From Candidatus Symbiobacter sp. (GTDB lineage: Bacteria; Pseudomonadota; Alphaproteobacteria; Elsterales; Elsteraceae): a stretch of DNA of 8,092 nt. A model generated the notes under the pieces. That model had not been told where the DNA came from. It was given only the letters and a program-made list of their open reading frames with translations, and did not search any database. Position numbers and translations under genes: made by a program. Numbering within the stretch: position 1 is the first letter of the stretch; every line of letters begins with the position of its first letter. The stretch lies in the NCBI GenBank assembly GCA_030054015.1, contig JASGCR010000043.1:3257-11348 (forward strand). The letters run 5' to 3'. Shown here in pieces: positions 1-5,453 of the stretch.

Positions 1-11
1 GACGCTCTTTA

Positions 12-2159
12 CTAAACGCGGCGGCACGTTGCCGCCCAAATTTTCTCTGAGGTTAGCGGGAAATCGAGGTCAAATTCAACTGCAAAACCTGTCAACAAAC
101 CATCCAGCACGGCGTTATAAAGCGCGGCTTGGATGCCGATGGTGCCGGCTTCACCGACGCCTTTGGCACCCAGGGGATTGGCGGGGCTGGGGGAGTCGCG
201 GCTGGCCAGCGTCATTGCTGCCAAATCAGGCATGTCGCCACAGCGCGGCACGGCATAATCCATCAAAGAACCGGTGAGGATCTGGTGCTGCTCATCATAA
301 CCCACGGATTCCATCAGGGCCTGGCCTATGCCCTGGGCGATGCCGCCCAAAATTTGCCCATGCGCCAAAGCCGGGGTTAAAATCCGTCCGGCCGCATCGA
401 CCAAAGTGATTTTTTCAATTTTGATCGCGCCGGTATCGGGAGCGATGGCAATCTGGGTCATGGCACAGCCGTGACTGATCGCCTCCGCCTGGGCATGATA
501 AACCACATCTTCGCTAAGGGGGAAGGGCTTACCGGCATCATGCTGCGATTTTAACGCCGCCGCCGCCAGCGCAATCGCGCTGCCGCCTATGGCGATGGAA
601 CGCGAAGCCAAGGCCCCAATCCCGTCGGGATGGGTATCGCTGTCATAGGGACAAACGTGGATATGATCGATGGAAATGGGCAGAATCTCGGCGGCAATGG
701 CGGCAAAGGCGGCGGCGTGGCCCTGGCCTTGATCCGGCGACGGGCAATATATCGCCAAGCCGGTCTCATCCCAGACCAGCCTGGCCGCTTCAAAACCCTG
801 GCCGCAAGGTTCAAGATAAAACCCAATCCCCAGGCCAATAATCTCGCCCTTTTGCCGCCGCTTTATCTGGGCGGCGCGGCGGCCAGGATAATCGAACAAA
901 ACCGCGGCATGATCCAAACAGGCGACAAAATCTGCCCGCTCTAACGCCATTCCCCCCGCCGTTTCATGCGGCAATTCTGAGGCGCGGCGCAAATTTTGCC
1001 GCCGCAAAGCCAAAGGATCACAGCCCAAGGCGCGGGCGGCGCGGTCGATTAAGGCCTCGTGGATTAAACAGGCTTCGGGCCGCCCGGCCCCGCGATAAAT
1101 CGTGACGGGCGGGGTGGGGGTTAAATAGGCGGCGGCCATGATATGGGTTGCCGCGACGCGGTAAGGGCCAGGCAAGATGCGGGCGGCATTGCGAAGCGGG
1201 GCGGCGGCGGAAAAACTGGGATACGCCCCCAGCGGAAAGTATAAATCAGCCGCGAGGGACAAAAAATCACCGCGGGGATTAAGCGTTAATTCCGCCCGGA
1301 ATCGCCCGCCGCGACCCTGGGCGGCGGCGGCGAATTCTTCGCTGCGGCTGGATGTCCATTTGATACTGCATTTCAGCCGCCAGGCGGCATAGGCGATGGC
1401 GATTTCTTCCGGACTTAGGGCTGATTTGCCGCCAAAGGCACCGCCAATTGCCGCCAGTTTGACGCGGATTTGATCGGGGCTAAGCGATAAGAGATCGATC
1501 AAGTGGCGGCGGGCGCGGCTGGGCGTCTGGCTGGCGAGGGTAATATGGAGTTGATCGCGGCCCGGTGCGGCCTGGGCGGGGACAAATTCGGCCAGGATGC
1601 TGCGCGGCTCTAGGCTCATGGCGACGAGATGGGCTTGGTTGTGCGCGAATCTTACCTTGATCTGATCCGGCGGGGCTGGGTCGGAATTCGGCGCGGCGGG
1701 GTCGGAATCCGGCGCGGTTTTGCTGGCGTGATTGACCTTAATCACGGGTTGGCAGTAAATTTCTTGGCATTTGTCTCGTTCGGTTTGGTTGAGATCGGTA
1801 TATTTTATCCTCACCGCATCGGCGCAAGCTTGCGCCGCCGCCGGGCTGTCGGCCAGCACCAGGGCAATTGGTTGCCCGACAAAAACCAACCAATCCCGCG
1901 CCAAGATGGGAAATTCCGCCATTTCGGCAAAGGGCAAGATCGGATTGGGCGGGGGCATAAAAATTGGCGGCCAATCCGCCGCCGTGATCACCTGGGCGGC
2001 ATTCGTGGCCGCGGGGGGAATGTCAAGCCCGCAGAATCGCGCCCCCGCCACCGGACTGCGGACAAAGGCAGCATAAAATTGATTTACGGTGAAACAATCG
2101 CTGACATAACCGGCATCTCCGGTCAATTTAGCGACTTGTTCCCGCTCATAATTATTCAT
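12..2159 (-). CDS. Xanthine dehydrogenase family molybdopterin-binding large subunit (form II CoxL-like)
   Basis: This 715-residue protein is a molybdenum hydroxylase large subunit, which binds the Mo-molybdopterin cofactor and hydroxylates an aldehyde, N-heterocycle or similar substrate in the cytoplasm. The N-terminal a/b hammerhead region covers about residues 10-125 (KLTGDAGYVSD, AAFVRSPVAGAR). Cofactor-contact motifs follow: GGAFGGK (239-245), YRGAGR (355-360), PDQGQGH (475-481) and GVGEAG (667-672), whose Glu670 matches the family's catalytic base. YRGAGR is the form II-type loop; true CO dehydrogenases (form I) carry AYRCSFR, so CO oxidation is unlikely. It is a little shorter than the usual 750-800 residues but complete, ending in TAG. 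The ATG at 2157-2159 lacks a clear Shine-Dalgarno sequence, but the N-terminus lines up with family members. No medium (FAD) or small (2Fe-2S) subunit gene lies upstream; they may lie beyond position 1 or elsewhere. The exact substrate cannot be told. Confidence 0.93.
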   Translation of the reverse strand: MNNYEREQVAKLTGDAGYVSDCFTVNQFYAAFVRSPVAGARFCGLDIPPAATNAAQVITAADWPPIFMPPPNPILPFAEMAEFPILARDWLVFVGQPIALVLADSPAAAQACADAVRIKYTDLNQTERDKCQEIYCQPVIKVNHASKTAPDSDPAAPNSDPAPPDQIKVRFAHNQAHLVAMSLEPRSILAEFVPAQAAPGRDQLHITLASQTPSRARRHLIDLLSLSPDQIRVKLAAIGGAFGGKSALSPEEIAIAYAAWRLKCSIKWTSSRSEEFAAAAQGRGGRFRAELTLNPRGDFLSLAADLYFPLGAYPSFSAAAPLRNAARILPGPYRVAATHIMAAAYLTPTPPVTIYRGAGRPEACLIHEALIDRAARALGCDPLALRRQNLRRASELPHETAGGMALERADFVACLDHAAVLFDYPGRRAAQIKRRQKGEIIGLGIGFYLEPCGQGFEAARLVWDETGLAIYCPSPDQGQGHAAAFAAIAAEILPISIDHIHVCPYDSDTHPDGIGALASRSIAIGGSAIALAAAALKSQHDAGKPFPLSEDVVYHAQAEAISHGCAMTQIAIAPDTGAIKIEKITLVDAAGRILTPALAHGQILGGIAQGIGQALMESVGYDEQHQILTGSLMDYAVPRCGDMPDLAAMTLASRDSPSPANPLGAKGVGEAGTIGIQAALYNAVLDGLLTGFAVEFDLDFPLTSEKIWAATCRRV
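1678..1718 (-). repeat. In-frame 21-bp tandem duplication inside the molybdopterin subunit gene
   Basis: Two near-identical units with a 21-bp period (ggtcggaattcggcgcgg followed by ggtcggaatccggcgcgg) encode a seven-residue repeat, A-P-(D/N)-S-D-P-A, at about residues 149-164 of the minus-strand protein. The unit length is a multiple of three, so the frame is kept. It falls in a linker after the hammerhead region and before the main cofactor-binding domains, where a flexible Pro/Asp-rich insertion would be tolerated. It looks like replication slippage. Confidence 0.7.
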
Positions 2160-2218
2160 TTTTGCGACTCTGATACGCCAAAACCCGCCCGGAATGTCAA
2201 TTTAGTCCGCTTTGGCTT

Positions 2219-2249
2219 AGTATATTTATCGGATCATCAAAAATGTCAA
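2219..2249 (-). promoter_or_regulatory. Candidate sigma70-type promoter for the molybdoenzyme gene
   Basis: Read on the minus strand, a perfect TTGACA box (2249-2244) is followed, after a slightly long 19-nt spacer, by TATACT (2224-2219), which matches the -10 consensus at five of six positions. The predicted start lies roughly 50 nt upstream of the ATG at 2159. A second TTGACA (2200-2195) has only a poor -10 (TATCAG). This rests on sequence match only. Confidence 0.35.
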
Positions 2250-2372
2250 TCTGTTTATAGAATGTAATTTTACAATTTCGTAACATATCGAATGTATATT
2301 ATCAATTATGATGTAGAAATTTGCGACGAAAAATTGAATCCTGGACACAACATTGGCTGAAGAAATTTTCGT

Positions 2373-2378
2373 TATAAT
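2373..2378 (+). promoter_or_regulatory. Perfect TATAAT -10 box upstream of the micro-protein gene
   Basis: TATAAT lies about 100 nt before the preferred TTG start. The -35 region is poor: TTGGCT at 2353-2358 gives only a 14-nt spacer, and the hexamer at the ideal distance is ACATTG. If it is used, transcription would begin near 2385. An ATG at 2399 would then leave almost no leader, which favours the internal start at 2477. Confidence 0.3.
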
Positions 2379-2467
2379 TTTTATTTGGCTATGATGCCAT
2401 GACATCGCGTTTAACTTGGTTAACTGGATATTTCGTCGATAGTTACGACTTTCTACGAAATAAAAGT

Positions 2468-2472
2468 GAGGG
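2468..2472 (+). promoter_or_regulatory. Shine-Dalgarno sequence GAGGG deciding a TTG start
   Basis: GAGGG stands 4 nt before a TTG at 2477-2479. Neither in-frame ATG (2399 or 2498) has a comparable ribosome binding site, so this site is the reason for choosing the TTG start of the micro-protein gene. Confidence 0.45.
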
Positions 2473-2476
2473 AAAT

Positions 2477-2680
2477 TTGACTAAATTATTTCGCCATATG
2501 CAGATAACGCCAATTTTTATTTTGGTGTGTTTCATCCTGGTCTTGCTTGTGCTGGTCCCCGACCTGGCCCATGCCGATAGCCCTGCCGCCCAACATGCCC
2601 GTCTTGGTGGCGGAATACTTGATCAGCTCAGGGCATATTTTAGATTAATTTGGCGTGCATTGACGGAAGTATTTTCGTAA
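2477..2680 (+). CDS. Small exported peptide, predicted signal peptide plus amphipathic helix
   Basis: I do not recognise this gene. From the TTG start it encodes 67 residues: a short basic n-region (TKLFRH), a very hydrophobic core (FILVCFILVLLVLV) and an AHA-type signal peptidase I site. Cleavage after AHA would leave a mature peptide of about 34 residues. In its C-terminal half the hydrophobic residues I, L, L, Y, F, I, W, L, V, F recur every three to four positions, facing R, D, Q and E: a clear amphipathic helix. There is no lipobox, and cysteine occurs only inside the membrane core. An in-frame ATG at 2399 (93 residues, no Shine-Dalgarno) and one at 2498 (60 residues) are alternatives. 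A membrane-active peptide, a small membrane anchor or an uncleaved single-pass protein are all possible. No neighbour shows its role, and it could still be a fortuitous reading frame. Confidence 0.55.
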   Translation: MTKLFRHMQITPIFILVCFILVLLVLVPDLAHADSPAAQHARLGGGILDQLRAYFRLIWRALTEVFS

Positions 2681-2699
2681 TCCAACCGGCAACTCCTTT

Positions 2700-2790
2700 C
2701 TTAGGGAAGGTCTGATTAAGTCTAGTTTTACCCCCCCTTCTTTAGAAGGGGGGGTAAATAAATTTTCGATTTATTCAGACCTTCCTTTAG
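2700..2790. repeat. Palindromic MITE-like element with terminal inverted repeats
   Basis: This 91-bp element is bounded by imperfect 20-bp inverted repeats: cttagggaaggtctgattaa at 2700-2719 and, at 2771-2790, a sequence whose complement is ctaaaggaaggtctgaataa (17 of 20 match). It is centred on a perfect C7/G7 hairpin. It contains no gene. A related sequence at 8001-8092 shares the identical 12-mer ttcagaccttcc and the same C7TTC...GAAG7 core, so this is a dispersed family and not a single hairpin. No clear target-site duplication is visible at the flanks. It could be a non-autonomous miniature transposon or a REP/BIME-like intergenic repeat. Confidence 0.75.
2727..2758. other. Perfect 15-bp stem-loop (C7/G7 core)
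   Basis: The arms 2727-2741 and 2744-2758 are exactly complementary, pairing TTTA, seven C and TTCT with AGAA, seven G and TAAA around a two-base centre (a real loop would open to four or more). It lies 46 nt after the micro-protein stop codon. There is no long T-run directly after it on either strand, so it is not a textbook intrinsic terminator. Such a GC-clamped hairpin could still stop or stabilise transcripts from the left. Confidence 0.8.
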
Positions 2791-2961
2791 GACACTGCGT
2801 ATATCAGTTTTACCAAGCGGCGGGGGGATAGTCATGTTAGGTCTCGTGGGGGTCTAATTTTTCAGAGATTTTTATTATTTCCTTGCCATAATTAACCCCA
2901 AGAACGAAAAAGCGATTAATATTAGTGGGCAAAAATAATGGCAGAATTTTTAAAATTTCTC

Positions 2962-2990
2962 TTGACACGCATTTATGCCTTAAGTAATTT
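2962..2990 (+). promoter_or_regulatory. Candidate promoter of the toxin-antitoxin module
   Basis: A perfect TTGACA (2962-2967) is followed by a 17-nt spacer and a weak -10, TAATTT (2985-2990). Transcription would start near 2997, leaving about 85 nt of leader before the antitoxin ATG at 3082 and ruling out the ATG at 2938 for that transcript. Antitoxins of this class usually repress their own promoter, but I see no convincing operator palindrome here. Confidence 0.4.
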
Positions 2991-3070
2991 TTTGTCCAAG
3001 ATGTCTGTGAAATTAGATGACGAAAACCTGCTTGTCAAAAAAAATAAAACCAAGATTGAAACAAATAACC

Positions 3071-3076
3071 GAGGTG
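3071..3076 (+). promoter_or_regulatory. Shine-Dalgarno sequence GAGGTG deciding the antitoxin start
   Basis: GAGGTG stands 5 nt before the ATG at 3082-3084, the best ribosome binding site in this region. It supports the 159-residue form over the 207-residue form that would begin at 2938. Confidence 0.65.
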
Positions 3077-3081
3077 CGGCC

Positions 3082-3561
3082 ATGTGCGCATTACCCAATG
3101 TCGAACAGCAAACAATTAATCGGGTGGCCATGCCCAAAAATAATGTTATGCGATTGATTCGGGGCGAGGTTTTTATTGGGCCGAAACAACGTATTTTTAT
3201 CGAACCCGACGATGAAATTGTTACCGGGGCGACGCTGAATATTGGCAAAGTCTTAAAATTAAGCGACCCTGAATTGGCATTGATTTTGGGCGTTAAAGAA
3301 AGCGATTTGCCGGATTTACGCGCGGGCAAAACCGGATTGAAAATCGTTGATCCATCGCGCAACGCCTTTGAATGTGCCAAATTATTGGGGAAGATTTACC
3401 TTTATTTGGATTATATCATCAATGGCGACCGCGATGCCGCTTGTTCGTGGCTGCGCAATCTTAACACCAAATTAGACGGCATACCCATCGATATAATGAA
3501 AACAAAACCAGGCCTCGAACATGTCGAATCCTATTTGGACAGCATCCAATCTAAAATCTGA
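3082..3561 (+). CDS. Xre/MbcA/ParS-family antitoxin (DUF2384-type) of a RES toxin-antitoxin module
   Basis: The product is the probable antitoxin that binds and neutralises the RES protein encoded next to it and, by analogy with the family, represses the shared promoter. From the chosen ATG it has 159 residues. A helix-turn-helix-like segment, KLSDPELALILGVKESDLPDLR, spans about residues 61-82. The C-terminal toxin-binding domain has the family pattern of a GD-xx-A-x-x-WL stretch (GDRDAACSWLRNLN), then a P-I-D-I-M-K-T-x-x-G stretch and a final V-x-x-Y-L-x-x-I. The start is set by GAGGTG 5 nt upstream; an in-frame ATG at 2938 would add 48 residues without a good ribosome site. Its last 41 bases overlap the toxin gene, as is usual for co-translated pairs. 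Family assignment is from sequence pattern and context and is firm; DNA binding and autoregulation are inferred. Confidence 0.88.
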   Translation: MCALPNVEQQTINRVAMPKNNVMRLIRGEVFIGPKQRIFIEPDDEIVTGATLNIGKVLKLSDPELALILGVKESDLPDLRAGKTGLKIVDPSRNAFECAKLLGKIYLYLDYIINGDRDAACSWLRNLNTKLDGIPIDIMKTKPGLEHVESYLDSIQSKI

Positions 3562-4258
3562 GTTCACAACTTATGATAAAATTGCCTGGCATGCCGTCGA
3601 CCTCCGTCGATTGGGCAAAGGCGGGAGATTTTTCGCACGGGCCAGAAATATTCTTAAATCCGAAGATAAAATCCAAGAATTCTTAAAAATTCTTGGCATT
3701 AAACCTGATGTTTCTGCCGAAGATATTATGAAAGTAATCGAACATAATTTTTCCGCAAAGGCTAAAGACTCGCGGTTTTATCACGCACACACCCCGCATG
3801 GGGTTTTATACGTCGCCGAAAGCCCAGAGACAGCTATCGCTGAAATGGCTTATTATCTGTGGCTCGAATTTTATCAATGGTCAAATAATTTGCAAAACGC
3901 AAAAAACCCGGCTCATTACTTAGTGTTTTCACTGCACATCAAAACGGGTCAATTAATCGATTTGTTACGGCCTATATTTTCGACCTATGCGGAGATATGT
4001 TTGCACAAAACCGAAAGTGCTGCTGCTCGTGATTTTGCCGATTGCGTCCGCCAGGCGGGGGGCGAGGCGATACGTTACCCATCGTTGCGAGATAAAGATA
4101 GCGGTACCAATGTGGCGATTTTACTCAGAACCGTTATCATGTTGAGTCATAAACCCGAACGCCAATATTGGCAGCTAAAAATTAAAGATAATATCATCTT
4201 TATCGAATGCCAATCTCCGTATAAAAAACACCAAATACCGATAAGAAATCTGGCATAA
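3521..4258 (+). CDS. RES-domain toxin, probable NAD+-degrading enzyme
   Basis: This 245-residue protein is the toxin partner of the overlapping Xre-type antitoxin. Known RES toxins fold like ADP-ribosyltransferases and consume NAD+ (MbcT is an NAD+ phosphorylase) or modify a host enzyme (ParT acts on Prs). The family's polar residues are visible: Arg85 in SRFY, Tyr97 and Glu108 in the segment GVLYVAESPETAIAEMAYY (94-112), and Ser189 in the YPSLRD motif (187-192). A C-terminal block with N-V-A-I-L-L and Q-Y-W-Q-L is also typical. About 40 residues (42-81) lie between the N-terminal strand and the SRF motif, as in the longer RES subgroup. The start is the only in-frame ATG, 41 bp inside the antitoxin gene, with a weak ribosome site, suggesting translational coupling. 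The N-terminal strand has WHAVD where some relatives have an Arg after the aromatic residue; whether this affects activity is unknown. Confidence 0.88.
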   Translation: MSNPIWTASNLKSEFTTYDKIAWHAVDLRRLGKGGRFFARARNILKSEDKIQEFLKILGIKPDVSAEDIMKVIEHNFSAKAKDSRFYHAHTPHGVLYVAESPETAIAEMAYYLWLEFYQWSNNLQNAKNPAHYLVFSLHIKTGQLIDLLRPIFSTYAEICLHKTESAAARDFADCVRQAGGEAIRYPSLRDKDSGTNVAILLRTVIMLSHKPERQYWQLKIKDNIIFIECQSPYKKHQIPIRNLA

Positions 4259-4296
4259 AGATTGCGTCCCAGGGTCGGATCGGTTATACCCATCGC

Positions 4297-5304
4297 ATGA
4301 CACATATTCACCATCGCTTAACACATCATTGGCAAAAATTTATCGCCCTCGAAGCGGCGGGGGGGGTGGTCATGTTGGTGGCGGCGGGATTGGCCTTAAT
4401 TTTGGCCAATATCCCGGACGCGGCGCCATTTTATGACCAGCTTTCGCTTACGCTTCGTCCCGCGACCAATCTTGGTCTCATGACGTTGTTTTTCATGATG
4501 ATTGGCCTGGAATTGCGGCAAGAGGCGGCGCGGCAAAAGCCGGGCCTGGCGACGACCCTCCTGCCGATTATGGCGGCGGTCGGGGGCATGGCAGTGCCAG
4601 CCCTGATTTATGTCGCGGCGATGGGGCAATTGGGGCCTGAACTGCTTCAAGGCTGGGCGATTCCGACCGCCACCGATATAGCCTTTTCGGTTTGTGTGCT
4701 GATGGCGGTCAGCCGCGCCATGCCCAATGCGGCACGCTTGTTGTTGCTGAAAATCGCCATTTTTGATGATATTGGCGGGGTGATTTTGATCGCCCTGTTT
4801 TACGGCAGCGGGCATTGGTGGCATCCGGCCATTTTTGGCACCGTGATCGGCTTGCTCTGGCCGGTGCAACTGGGGGTGCGGCCTGGCGCGTCCTGGCCGC
4901 AAGCCTTGAATGGCGAGCATGTGATGCGCGGCATCGCCCCGTTTGTGACGTTTCTGGTGGTGCCGTTATTTGCCTTTGTCAATGCCGGCGTGACCATTGG
5001 CGGGTTGGCGGTGGCAAGCCCCTTGATTTGGGTGTTGGCTTTGGCCTTGGTGCTGGGCAAGCCGCTTGGCATTGTCGGGATGGTGCGGTTTTTGGGGTGG
5101 CTGCGCCCTGGCATCGTCGCGCCAAGCATTACCCCGCGCATTTTATGGGGGGTGGGGTGCATCGCCGGAATCGGATTCACCGTCAGTTACTTTATCGCCG
5201 ATTTGTCGTTTAGCGGCGAATTATTGGCCACCGCCAAGGCCGGGGTGTTGCTGGGGTCGGTGGCCTCGGCAATTTTGGGGTACCTGGTGTTGCGGCGGGG
5301 CTGA
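4297..5304 (+). CDS. nhaA: Na+/H+ antiporter NhaA, internally shortened
   Basis: NhaA is an inner-membrane electrogenic antiporter that expels Na+ or Li+ in exchange for protons. Key motifs are intact: GLELRQE (70-76), GWAIPTATDIAFS with Asp127, FDD with Asp157 and Asp158, PLFAFVNAGV (223-232), GKPLGI with Lys255 and GIGFTVSYFI (291-300). They match E. coli Asp133, Asp163/164 and Lys300. At 335 residues it is about 50 shorter than E. coli NhaA (388). Aligned from memory, two parts are missing: most of the N-terminal beta-hairpin used for dimer contacts, and about 45 residues corresponding to TM VI and much of TM VII, so that ALFY is followed within a few residues by the TM VII-end motif GTVIGLLWPV. 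The frame is open throughout. About ten membrane segments remain, an even loss that would keep topology. The gene follows the toxin gene by 38 bp on the same strand with no terminator between; there is no clear Shine-Dalgarno sequence. Confidence 0.93.
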   Translation: MTHIHHRLTHHWQKFIALEAAGGVVMLVAAGLALILANIPDAAPFYDQLSLTLRPATNLGLMTLFFMMIGLELRQEAARQKPGLATTLLPIMAAVGGMAVPALIYVAAMGQLGPELLQGWAIPTATDIAFSVCVLMAVSRAMPNAARLLLLKIAIFDDIGGVILIALFYGSGHWWHPAIFGTVIGLLWPVQLGVRPGASWPQALNGEHVMRGIAPFVTFLVVPLFAFVNAGVTIGGLAVASPLIWVLALALVLGKPLGIVGMVRFLGWLRPGIVAPSITPRILWGVGCIAGIGFTVSYFIADLSFSGELLATAKAGVLLGSVASAILGYLVLRRG

Positions 5305-5322
5305 TTGCGCGGCACCTTGCCG

Positions 5323-5396
5323 TGGCTGGGGGACTAGGGCTCGAACCTAGATTGACGGAGTCAGAATCCGTTGTCCTACCATTAGACGATCCCCCA
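5323..5396 (-). tRNA. tRNA-Gln (anticodon CUG), CCA encoded
   Basis: On the minus strand the 74-nt sequence folds as a full cloverleaf. The acceptor stem pairs TGGGGGA with TCCCCCA, the anticodon stem ACGGA/TCCGT closes the loop TTCTGAC giving anticodon CTG, and the T arm is CTAGG-TTCGAGC-CCTAG. The weak first pair (T1-A72) and discriminator G73 are glutamine-tRNA identity features, and the terminal CCA is encoded. The tRNA reads CAG codons. It ends 18 bp from the stop codon of convergent nhaA and starts 57 nt after the prfA stop on the same strand. Confidence 0.96.
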
Positions 5397-5411
5397 AAGG
5401 TTCCGCACCGC

Positions 5412-5440
5412 AATCTAGCGCAAAGTTTGACCGAGCGCAA
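5412..5440 (-). promoter_or_regulatory. Candidate promoter for tRNA-Gln
   Basis: Read on the minus strand, TTGCGC (5440-5435) and TAGATT (5417-5412) each match the -35 and -10 consensus at four of six positions and are separated by exactly 17 nt. Transcription would begin about 8 nt before the mature tRNA 5' end. The boxes sit in the 57-nt gap after prfA, so the tRNA may be transcribed independently, with read-through from prfA also possible. Confidence 0.4.
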
Positions 5441-5453
5441 CTTGTGTGAAAAA

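Larger units (their letters stand above)
2160..2476. other. AT-rich divergent intergenic spacer
   Basis: This spacer separates the leftward molybdoenzyme gene from the rightward micro-protein gene and is much more AT-rich than the genes to its left. I see no convincing coding sequence in it. It holds promoter-like boxes on both strands (separate entries). The word aatgt recurs at 2193, 2242, 2261 and 2291; the first two copies are the identical aatgtcaa, which reads ttgaca on the minus strand and so is as likely to be a -35 box as an operator. An ATG at 2399 is in frame with the small gene downstream but has no Shine-Dalgarno sequence. Confidence 0.6.
2681..3081. other. Intergenic region between the micro-protein and the antitoxin
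   Basis: Besides the palindromic element at 2700-2790, this stretch is AT-rich with two G-rich patches (2819-2827 and 2849-2854). I see no other gene. The antitoxin frame stays open back to an ATG at 2938, but that upstream part is lysine/asparagine-rich, has no good ribosome binding site and contains a promoter-like sequence, so I treat 2938-3081 as probably untranslated leader. If it were translated it would add 48 residues to the antitoxin. Confidence 0.55.

Noticed and set aside
20..36. Stem-loop ggcggca-cgt-tgccgcc as terminator of the molybdoenzyme gene
   Set aside because: It lies inside the last codons of the gene and is not followed by a T-run in the direction of transcription; arises from Arg/Cys/Ala codons.
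1629..2267. A 212-codon open frame on the plus strand opposite the molybdoenzyme gene
   Set aside because: It lies antisense to a gene with clear family motifs, has a composition forced by the GC-rich codons opposite, and shows no recognisable domain.
2193..2298. Recurring aatgt words upstream of the molybdoenzyme gene as an operator array
   Set aside because: Spacing is irregular (49, 19 and 30 bp) and two of the copies simply contain TTGACA boxes on the minus strand.
2973..3380. A 135-codon minus-strand frame opposite the antitoxin
   Set aside because: Antisense to the identified antitoxin and low complexity, with no ribosome site evidence.
2938..3561. Antitoxin starting at the first ATG (207 residues)
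   Set aside because: No ribosome site at 2938, a promoter-like sequence inside the extension and a much better start at 3082. Kept only as an alternative.
4359..4366. Run of eight G near the start of nhaA as a phase-variation switch
   Set aside because: An equal run of eight (C on the plus strand at 6176-6183) lies inside the essential gene prfA, so such tracts seem merely tolerated in this GC-rich genome. Both frames are intact.
5310..5322. Small hairpin cggca-cct-tgccg between nhaA and the tRNA as a terminator
   Set aside because: Only a 5-bp stem with no T-run on either strand; too weak to call.
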